Shown piece by piece: positions 5,096-10,781 of a stretch of DNA of 10,781 bases; position 1 is the first letter of the stretch, and the number at the start of each line of letters is the position of its first letter. The DNA is taken from positions 1 to 10,781 of the forward strand of contig JAEYAG010000019.1 of the NCBI GenBank assembly GCA_023451265.1. Direction: 5' to 3'. The position numbers and the translations under genes were made by a program. A model generated the notes under the pieces. That model saw only the letters and a program-made list of their open reading frames with translations, made no database searches and was not told the origin of the DNA. This DNA is from Actinomycetes bacterium. Lineage in GTDB: Bacteria > Actinomycetota > Actinomycetes > Actinomycetales > Microbacteriaceae.

Positions 5096-6438
5096 CGTGC
5101 GACCTCCCCCCGCTGCGGCCCCAGCGCATCCGTGGCTGCGGCGAGCGCCTGCGCGAGGTCGGCGATGATGTCCGCCGGGTCTTCGAGCCCGATCGAGAGC
5201 CGCACGGTGGTGGGCGAGATGCCGGCTTCGGCCAGCTGGGCCGCGGTCAGGTGACTGTGCGTCATGGATGCCGGGTGCGCGACGAGCGAGCGGGCGTCGC
5301 CGATGTTGGCGACGAGCTTGACGAGACGGAGGCCGTCGACCACGCGGTGCACGAGCGCGCGGTCCGCGTCCGCATCGGCTCCGTCACCGGCGGGCGCGAG
5401 GTCGAACGAGAACACGGCGGGAGCGCCGTCGGGCAGGTAGTCGCGCGCGGCATCCGCCCACCGGCTCGACGCGAGGCCGGGGTGGTGCACGGCGGAGACT
5501 GCCGGATGGCCCTCGAGGTAGCGCGCGACCGCGAGCCCGGATGCCGCGTGCCGGGCGATCCGCAGGTCGAGGGTCTCGAGGCCCTGCAGCAGCTGGAACG
5601 CGTTGAAAGGCGACAGCGAGGGGCCCAGGTCGTGCACGTACTTCGTCTTGATGAGGACCGCGAGCGCCTGCCCGCTGGCGCCGAAGCGCTCCCACAGCAC
5701 GACCCCGGGGATCCGCGCGTAGGGCTGCGTGAGCTGCGGCCAGCGCGCGGGATCGGCGCCGAAGTCGAACGTGCCGAGGTCGACGATCACCCCGCCCATC
5801 GAGGTTCCGTGTCCGCCGAGGTACTTGGTGGCGGAGTGGACGACGATGTCGGCGCCGTGCTCGCCCGGCCGCTGCAGGTACGGGGTCGCCACCGTGTTGT
5901 CGATGACGAGCGGGATGCCCGCCGCGTGGGCGATCTCGGCGACGCCGCGCACATCGAGCACCTGCGCCGTCGGGTTCGTCACCGATTCGGCGAACAGCGC
6001 GCGCGTGGCCGGGCGCACGGCATCCCGCCAGGCATCCAGGTCGTCCTGGTCGACGAAGTCGACGTCGATGCCCCAGTCGGCGAACGTGTCCTGCAGCAGG
6101 TCGACCGTGCCGCCGTACAGCTGCCGCGCCGCGACGACGTGCTCGCCGGACTTCGCGAGGGCCAGCAGAGCGAGCGCGACCGCGGCCTGCCCCGAGGCGA
6201 CGGCGACGGCGGCGGTCCCGCCCTCGAGCGCCGCGACCCGCTCCTCGAACACGAGCTGGGTCGGGTTCGCGGCGCGGCTGTAGAGGTTGCCGAACTTCCG
6301 GAGCGCGAAGATGTCGGCGGCGTCCTGAAGGGAGGCGAACTCGTACGCCGTGGTCTGGTAGATCGGCGTCGCGACGGTGTTCTGCGCCGTGCCGGGCGTG
6401 TAACCGCGCTGCACCTGCTCGGTCGCGAAGCCGCTCAT
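5092..6438 (-). CDS. metY: O-acetylhomoserine aminocarboxypropyltransferase (sulfhydrylase)
   Basis: A 448-residue fold-type I PLP enzyme of the O-acetylhomoserine sulfhydrylase group. It makes homocysteine from O-acetylhomoserine and sulfide. Signature blocks include TPIYQTTAYEF (24-34), LYSRAANPT (52-60), ASGQAA (81-86), the cofactor Asp180 in VIDNTVATPYL, PLP Lys205 in HSATKYLGGHGTSMGG, the long insert after it (about 218-260) that separates MetY from cystathionine gamma-synthases, FNAFQLLQGLETL, and HPASMTHS near the C terminus. The ATG at 6436-6438 is fixed by GGAGG (6446-6450) seven bases upstream and by the family N terminus; the frame extending to 7302 runs antisense-like through another gene's codons and is not coding. 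Its stop overlaps the FMN reductase start (ATGA), and its start overlaps the stop of a 23-codon small ORF (ATGA). Confidence 0.95.
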   Translation of the reverse strand: MSGFATEQVQRGYTPGTAQNTVATPIYQTTAYEFASLQDAADIFALRKFGNLYSRAANPTQLVFEERVAALEGGTAAVAVASGQAAVALALLALAKSGEHVVAARQLYGGTVDLLQDTFADWGIDVDFVDQDDLDAWRDAVRPATRALFAESVTNPTAQVLDVRGVAEIAHAAGIPLVIDNTVATPYLQRPGEHGADIVVHSATKYLGGHGTSMGGVIVDLGTFDFGADPARWPQLTQPYARIPGVVLWERFGASGQALAVLIKTKYVHDLGPSLSPFNAFQLLQGLETLDLRIARHAASGLAVARYLEGHPAVSAVHHPGLASSRWADAARDYLPDGAPAVFSFDLAPAGDGADADADRALVHRVVDGLRLVKLVANIGDARSLVAHPASMTHSHLTAAQLAEAGISPTTVRLSIGLEDPADIIADLAQALAAATDALGPQRGEVAR

Positions 6439-6506
6439 CGGACGACCTCCCGCGCGCCCGTCGGGGCGAACACGGACAGTGCGGGGATCAGGCTCATGAC
6501 GTCCAT
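6435..6506 (-). CDS. 23-residue small ORF coupled to metY
   Basis: A small ORF begins at ATG 6504-6506, has AGGAAG five bases upstream, and ends at a TGA (6435-6437) that overlaps the metY ATG as ATGA. The peptide starts MDVMSLIPALSVFAPTG and ends REVVR. Twenty-one of its 23 sense codons end in G or C, as in the surrounding genes. It has no cysteine, two methionines and a moderately hydrophobic middle too short for a membrane span. I do not recognise it. It could be a conserved micro-protein, a regulatory upstream ORF setting metY translation by coupling, or a chance frame; the ribosome binding site and the precise overlap favour translation. The 69 bases upstream (6507-6575), back to the selO stop, show no convincing promoter or riboswitch. 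Confidence 0.5.
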   Translation of the reverse strand: MDVMSLIPALSVFAPTGAREVVR

Positions 6507-6575
6507 GGTGTCTTCCTCGTCGGCTGCGCGGTATGGGATGTGTCGAACTGTTGCACGCGGCGAGACCGGATCGCG

Positions 6576-8003
6576 TCAGGTTCCGCAGAAGGTGACGTGG
6601 GCCGGTGCGCCGTCGGGCGCGCCGAAGCGGTAGTCGTCCGGCAGGTCCGAGCGCTCGGCGAAGGGCCGGCGCACGGCAGCGAGGAGCGCACGCCACGCGG
6701 TCAGGTCGCCGCGCTCCGCGCCCTCGAGGGCGGCGTCGACGAGGTGGTTGCGGGGGATGTAGACGGGGTTGGTCTGCAGGATCACCTCCGACGACGGATG
6801 CCATGCCCGCCACCTCGCGAGCCACGATCGCAGCCGCCCCGTGTCGATGACGTGCCCGGTGACGACGGCGTCCTCCCCGTCGGCGGCACGGCCGAGCGCG
6901 CGGAAGAACACCGTGGCGTCGATGCTCTCCGCCTCGAGCAGCGCGAGGAGCCCGTCCGCGAGCGCGGCCGCGGGAGCGGCGGGCGGGAGTCCGAGCTTCG
7001 CGCGGAACACCTCGGTGCGCTCCCCGGCGTAGCGATCGGCGAAGTGCGCGATGCCGCGCGCGATGACGGCGTCCGGGTCCGAGAACAGCGGGGCGAGCGC
7101 CTCGCCGAGCCGAGCGATGTTCCACGCCATGATCTCGGGCTGACGGTCGTACGCGTAGCGTCCGTGCGCGTCGATCGAGCTGAACCAGCTGTCCGGCCGG
7201 TAGCGATCCAGGAACGCGCACGGACCGTAGTCGATCGTCTCGGCCGACAGGGTGACGTTGTCGGTGCTGAGCACCCCGTGCACGAAGCCGAGCCCCATCC
7301 ACTGCGCGGTCAGGCGGGCGTGCGCGCCGACGATCTGCTCGTACAGAGCCTCATACCTCTCCGCAGCAGCCGCGGCTTCCGGGTACAGCCGCGCGATCGC
7401 GTGATCGGCGACACGTCGCAGCAGCCCCGGCTCTCCGCTCGCGGATTCGGCAGCGGCGGCGTACTCGACCGTGCCGATCCGCAGGTGGCTGCGCGCGGTG
7501 CGCGCCAGCACCGCACCGGGGCGCTCGACCCCGTCACGGACGAAGGTCGCACCGGTCGCGGTGACGGCGAGCGCTCGCGTCGTCGGCACACCCAGCGCGT
7601 GCATCGCCTCGCCGAAGAGGAACTCGCGCAGCATCGGGCCGACGGCGGCATTGCCGTCGATCCGCGACAGCGGGGTGGGGCCGATCCCCTTGAAGTGCAG
7701 ATCGACGCGGCCCGCCGGAGTGACGAACTCCCCGGCCAGGAGCGCCCGTCCGTCGCCGAGGAGCGGGGTGAACCTGCCCCACTGATGGCCCGCATACACC
7801 TGCGCGACCGGACGCGCCCCCGCGGGAAGACGCTCGCCGGTGAGCAGCCGGATGCCTTCCGGCGTGCGCGCGGTCTCGTCATCGAGGCCGAGGTGCCGGG
7901 CGAGATCGGTGTTCAGCGCCAGCACGCGCGGAGCGGGGGCGGACCTCGCCCGCACGTCGCGGGCGAGCTCCGGCAGAGTCTCCGCGAATTCGCTCGTCAG
8001 CAT
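6576..8003 (-). CDS. selO: Protein adenylyltransferase SelO (YdiU/UPF0061 family)
   Basis: A 475-residue member of the SelO (YdiU) family, a kinase-like fold that transfers AMP from ATP to Ser, Thr or Tyr of target proteins and has been linked to redox homeostasis. Visible signatures are YAGHQWGRFTP (70-80), DLHFKGIGPTPLSR (101-114), LREFLFGEAMHALGVPTTRAL (around 125-144), HGVLSTDN (242-249, the active-site HG...N/STDN segment), metal-binding IDYGP (257-261) and NPVYIPRNHLVD in the last third. It ends FCGT, keeping the C-terminal Cys that aligns with the selenocysteine or cysteine of other SelO proteins. The start at 8001-8003 gives the typical FAETLPELA N terminus. It lies two bases after the FAD protein gene, with GGAGCC as a weak ribosome binding site inside that gene. 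Placement among sulfur and flavin genes fits a redox role, but its targets are unknown. Confidence 0.95.
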   Translation of the reverse strand: MLTSEFAETLPELARDVRARSAPAPRVLALNTDLARHLGLDDETARTPEGIRLLTGERLPAGARPVAQVYAGHQWGRFTPLLGDGRALLAGEFVTPAGRVDLHFKGIGPTPLSRIDGNAAVGPMLREFLFGEAMHALGVPTTRALAVTATGATFVRDGVERPGAVLARTARSHLRIGTVEYAAAAESASGEPGLLRRVADHAIARLYPEAAAAAERYEALYEQIVGAHARLTAQWMGLGFVHGVLSTDNVTLSAETIDYGPCAFLDRYRPDSWFSSIDAHGRYAYDRQPEIMAWNIARLGEALAPLFSDPDAVIARGIAHFADRYAGERTEVFRAKLGLPPAAPAAALADGLLALLEAESIDATVFFRALGRAADGEDAVVTGHVIDTGRLRSWLARWRAWHPSSEVILQTNPVYIPRNHLVDAALEGAERGDLTAWRALLAAVRRPFAERSDLPDDYRFGAPDGAPAHVTFCGT

Positions 8004-8005
8004 GG

Positions 8006-9979
8006 TCAGGCCGGCTCCAGCACGGACGAAGCGCGCTCCGCGTGGGCGCGGAGCGCGGCCACGAGCCCGGCGGCGACGCGGTCGGTCTGGCGGAACGACA
8101 GCGAATCCGACCGCGGACGGGCGAAAGCGCCGGCCTCGGTCGCGCTCGTGAAGGGCCCGATCGCGAAGACGTCGTCCCGCGGGGTACCGTCCGCCGCGAC
8201 CACGCGGCCGACGTCGTCGACCTCGATGCGGCCGAGCGAACCCGTGAACTCGTCGTCGGCGACACGCAGCTCGCGCCCGTGCACGAGGGCGAGCTCGCGC
8301 AGCGCGGCGTTGTCACTCACGGCCGCGCCCGACCCGGGGAGCCAGGCATCCACGAGCGCCCGCGCGACGACCTCGCCGGGCACGACGGGCGACGAGGCCA
8401 CGAAACCGCGGGCCGGCTCGATCCGCACCGCGACGTCGGGTCCGAGGAAGCGAACGATCCCGGCATCCGCCAGCGCGAGCAGCTCCTCGAGGCGATGCGC
8501 GGGCGGGCCGGATGCCACGTAGCTGAAGAAGGTGTGCCAGTGCACCGGCAGCGTCTCGGCGCGCGAACGCGCACTCCACCGATCGGTCGGCACGTCGGAG
8601 AGCGCGAGGAACGACAGCAGCAGTCCGAGGAATACGGCCTGCGACGAGCTGTGCTCCGGTGCCGTGCGCAGCGTCAGGTCGTCGCGGACGTGCTGCCGCA
8701 CGCGGGCTTGGAGCTCCTCCGCGTCGGCGAAGGCCTCACCGTGCAGCGGACGGTCGAGGGCGGGCACATCGAACCGATCGAGCGGGTCGGGAACGACGTC
8801 CGCCACCGCGCGACGCAGCGCGTCCGTATCGTCGGCGACCCGCCGCAGCGTGTCGCGGAACTCCTCCCACGGCACGAGCACGCGATCGGGGTGGCCCGTC
8901 GCCAGCTCGCGATAGTGCGCGAAGACCAGCTCTCGGACGATCAGCGGCCAGATGTCCCGCGTGAAGTCGACCGGCCCCGGCCGGCCGACGAGGGCGGCCA
9001 CGGCGTCGGGGATCAGCGCCTCGAGCACCGGGGGGGCGCCCTGGATCGCCGAGCCCACCTTCGACCGGTACGGCACGCCGCGACGCGAACCGAGGTGCAG
9101 TCGAGGCTCGCGCCCGGACGGCTCGTAGCGCAGGCCGCCGTCGGGGCCGGCCGCGAATCGCCCTCCGCGGCCCTCCGCGAGGAGCACGATGGCGTCGACC
9201 GCGGCCAGCCCCATGCCGCGCACGATGACGTCCTCCCCCGGCTCCAGCCCCGAGAGGTCGGCGTCGGCCGTGAAGTCCGGGGGAACGTAGGCGAGTCCGG
9301 CGGATGCCGCGTCGGCGATGAGCTTCCGCGTCGGCGCCGCCGGCTCTCGCCCGTTGTGGCCGAGGGCGTAGACCACGACGTCGGCCGTCAGCACGGCGCC
9401 GTCGGCGAGGGTCACGGTATGCGGACCTGTGCCCGCAGGACGCGCGACGCTCGCGACCGTCCCTCGACGCCACCGCACCACGACGCCGTCCGGCGCAGAC
9501 GCGACGGTCGTCCGCCAGAACCAGTCGAGGTAGTGACTCTGCAGGCGGCGCGTGGGGAAGTCCTCGCCGCGCAGCCCTGCGGCCTCGGCGGCGAGCGCGT
9601 CATCCGTCGCGAGGGCGGCCGTCAGGACCGGGTCGTCGAGATCCCCGGAGCGCACCCGCTCGATCCACTCGATCAGCGACGGCCCCGGACGCACGGGCCC
9701 GGTGATCGTGCAGGTGTCGTCCGTGAAGACGGTGACGTCGCGCGCCATCGAGTTGAGCTTCAGCAGCGGCGACTGATCCACGCGCCAGATGCGCCCCGCG
9801 CCGGGCGGGTGCGGATCGACGAGCGTGATCTCCAGATCGGGCGCCGGCCCCGCCCCCGGGCCGGTCAGACGGGCGATGACCCGTTCGAGCAGCATGACGG
9901 CGCGCGGACCCGCGCCGACGACCACGACGCGGACCGCCGAGCCGGGCTGCTCCCGGACTCGAAGATCCCGGGCGCTCAC
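8006..9979 (-). CDS. FAD/NAD(P)-binding protein (NAD_binding_9-type)
   Basis: A 657-residue flavoprotein-like enzyme with two dinucleotide-binding signatures. VVVVGAGPRAVMLLERV (18-34) is an FAD-type Rossmann motif, followed by VDPHPPGAGRIWR (54-66) and LLKLNSMA (72-79), a layout seen in the FAD/NAD(P)-binding family that includes uncharacterised HpnW-like and adenylate-cyclase-misnamed proteins. VYALGHNG (203-210) is the ATG-like motif, and RGMGLAAVDAIVLLAEGRGG (254-273) plus SRRGVPYRSK (298-307) form the second binding motif. The C-terminal half is family-specific and of unknown function. No signal peptide or membrane helix is apparent. It is expected to be a cytoplasmic redox enzyme related to lysine/ornithine N-monooxygenase-like flavoproteins; its substrate is unknown. 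The GTG start (9977-9979) overlaps the monooxygenase stop as GTGA, implying translational coupling and a shared pathway. Confidence 0.88.
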   Translation of the reverse strand: MSARDLRVREQPGSAVRVVVVGAGPRAVMLLERVIARLTGPGAGPAPDLEITLVDPHPPGAGRIWRVDQSPLLKLNSMARDVTVFTDDTCTITGPVRPGPSLIEWIERVRSGDLDDPVLTAALATDDALAAEAAGLRGEDFPTRRLQSHYLDWFWRTTVASAPDGVVVRWRRGTVASVARPAGTGPHTVTLADGAVLTADVVVYALGHNGREPAAPTRKLIADAASAGLAYVPPDFTADADLSGLEPGEDVIVRGMGLAAVDAIVLLAEGRGGRFAAGPDGGLRYEPSGREPRLHLGSRRGVPYRSKVGSAIQGAPPVLEALIPDAVAALVGRPGPVDFTRDIWPLIVRELVFAHYRELATGHPDRVLVPWEEFRDTLRRVADDTDALRRAVADVVPDPLDRFDVPALDRPLHGEAFADAEELQARVRQHVRDDLTLRTAPEHSSSQAVFLGLLLSFLALSDVPTDRWSARSRAETLPVHWHTFFSYVASGPPAHRLEELLALADAGIVRFLGPDVAVRIEPARGFVASSPVVPGEVVARALVDAWLPGSGAAVSDNAALRELALVHGRELRVADDEFTGSLGRIEVDDVGRVVAADGTPRDDVFAIGPFTSATEAGAFARPRSDSLSFRQTDRVAAGLVAALRAHAERASSVLEPA

Positions 9980-10781
9980 CGGACCGCGGGCTCGCGGGAG
10001 GTCACCGGCGCCAGGCCGAGGAGGTCGTGCAGGGTGGCGCCGTCCTCGTAGGACCTGCGGTACGAGCCGCGCTCCTGCAGCAGCGGCACCACGCGTTCGG
10101 TGAACTCGTCCAAGCCGTGCGGGCTCAGGTGCCCGATGAGCGTGAAGCCGTCGCTCGCGCGCTCCTGGACGTAGCGGTCGATCTCGGATGCGACGTGCTC
10201 AGGCGTGCCCACGAAGGTGTGGTTCGCCGTGAGGCGGATGACGAGGTCTCTGATGCTGAGGTTCTCCTTCGCCGCGACCTCACGCAGCTGCGCGATCCGC
10301 CCGCGGATCGCGGCGTGGCGGTTCGCGAACCCCTGTGCGCTCTCCGAGCCCGTGTCGGGCTCGACGTCGGGCAGGGGGCCGTCGGCGTCGTAGCCGCTGA
10401 AGTCGCGGTTCCAGATCTGCTCGAGATACGTGATGGCGGTCTCAGGCCGCACCTGCGCGAGCGCGATCTCACGCGAGCGCTCGCGGGCTTCGGCATCCGT
10501 GTCGCCGAGCACGAAGGTCGCCCCGGGCAGGATCTTCAACGAGTCCTCGTCACGACCGTGGGCGGCCAGGCGCCCCTTGACGTCGCGATAGAACACCTGG
10601 GCATCCTCGAACTCGGTGTGCAGCGAGAAGATCACATCGGCGTGCGCCGTCGCGAAGTCGCGCCCGTCGGGCGAGTCGCCGGCCTGCACGATGACGGGGC
10701 GGCCCTGCGGAGACTCGGGCACGTCGAAGACCGCGTCGATGTCGAACAGCCGGCTGGTGCGCTGCACGCGCGCGATGGCGT
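9976..10781 (-). CDS. LLM-class flavin-dependent monooxygenase (NtaA/SnaA/DszA type), C-terminal part
   Basis: The frame is open to the window edge, so only the last 268 or so codons are present; relatives have about 430-450 residues, so roughly 170 N-terminal residues are missing. The GTG at 10765-10767 is internal, not a start. The segment VFDVPESPQGRPVIVQAGDSPDGRDFA (split here by a short linker) followed by ADVIFS matches the family of nitrilotriacetate, pristinamycin and dibenzothiophene-sulfone monooxygenases, which use free FMNH2 and O2 to cleave C-N or C-S bonds or oxidise large substrates. THTFVGTPEHVA-like and DGFTLIGHLSPHGLDEF blocks close the TIM-barrel. It heads the visible operon and should depend on a separate reductase, plausibly the FMN reductase at 4532-5095. 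With metY and cysteine genes in the cluster, an organosulfur substrate is the best inference. Confidence 0.92.
   Translation of the reverse strand, partial: AIARVQRTSRLFDIDAVFDVPESPQGRPVIVQAGDSPDGRDFATAHADVIFSLHTEFEDAQVFYRDVKGRLAAHGRDEDSLKILPGATFVLGDTDAEARERSREIALAQVRPETAITYLEQIWNRDFSGYDADGPLPDVEPDTGSESAQGFANRHAAIRGRIAQLREVAAKENLSIRDLVIRLTANHTFVGTPEHVASEIDRYVQERASDGFTLIGHLSPHGLDEFTERVVPLLQERGSYRRSYEDGATLHDLLGLAPVTSREPAVR

Noticed and set aside
3356..5254. 632-codon open frame on the plus strand
   Set aside because: It runs antisense to cbs and the FMN reductase, both with clear family motifs. Its product is a low-complexity Arg/Asp/Gly-rich sequence typical of shadow frames in GC-rich DNA.
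6507..6575. SAM riboswitch or promoter upstream of metY
   Set aside because: The 69-base stretch is too short for a SAM-I aptamer, shows no conserved riboswitch core, and has no convincing -35/-10 pair on the minus strand.
6439..7302. N-terminal extension of metY
   Set aside because: The metY frame stays open upstream, but the extension is Arg-rich, overlaps selO, and the internal ATG at 6436-6438 has a strong GGAGG and the family N terminus.
6540..10051. Long plus-strand open frames (660 and 669 codons)
   Set aside because: They are antisense to selO and the FAD/NAD(P) protein, lack any recognisable motif and have the composition expected from GC-rich complementary codons.

Overview
The window is about 10.8 kb of very GC-rich, densely coding DNA. 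Strong G/C third-position preference, overlapping ATGA/GTGA gene junctions, frequent GTG starts and the protein families all point to a high-GC actinobacterium. A member of the Microbacteriaceae such as Microbacterium is my best guess from general resemblance; no marker gene proves it.

Layout. Bases 1-924 (+) carry the 3' part of an unrecognised, Trp-rich, probably all-helical protein. It converges on a Gfo/Idh/MocA-type NAD(P)-dependent sugar or diol dehydrogenase (935-1915, -), with only ten bases between the two stop codons. Bases 1916-2186 hold no gene but contain two structured elements: a roughly 100-bp inverted-repeat element (1956-2057) and a 15-bp-periodic GC-rich repeat array (about 2069-2195) that runs into the stop codon of the next gene.

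Everything from 10781 down to 2187 is on the minus strand and reads as a sulfur and flavin metabolism cluster. In transcription order it is: an LLM-class flavin monooxygenase of the NtaA/SnaA/DszA type (cut by the window edge); a 657-residue FAD/NAD(P)-binding protein (GTGA overlap); SelO, a pseudokinase-fold protein AMPylase (2-base gap); a 23-codon small ORF coupled by ATGA overlap to MetY, the O-acetylhomoserine sulfhydrylase; an NAD(P)H-dependent FMN reductase (ATGA overlap with metY); then a regulatory gap; then cystathionine beta-synthase and a cystathionine gamma-synthase/lyase (ATGA overlap). Together the genes could release sulfur from an organosulfur compound (monooxygenase plus FMN reductase), fix sulfide into homocysteine (MetY) and convert homocysteine to cysteine by reverse transsulfuration (CBS plus CGL).

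The most notable find is in the 177-base gap before cystathionine beta-synthase. A promoter-like pair (TCGACA, 17 bp, TAGGGT) places the predicted transcription start exactly on a GTG that opens a nine-residue ORF, (M)SLTCRCCR, with three Cys codons in its last five sense codons. The Cys-codon stretch can also pair with a segment 21 bases downstream. This has the architecture of a leaderless polycysteine attenuator that would tune transsulfuration to cysteinyl-tRNA supply. No rRNA, tRNA, insertion sequence, CRISPR array or recognisable SAM riboswitch was seen.
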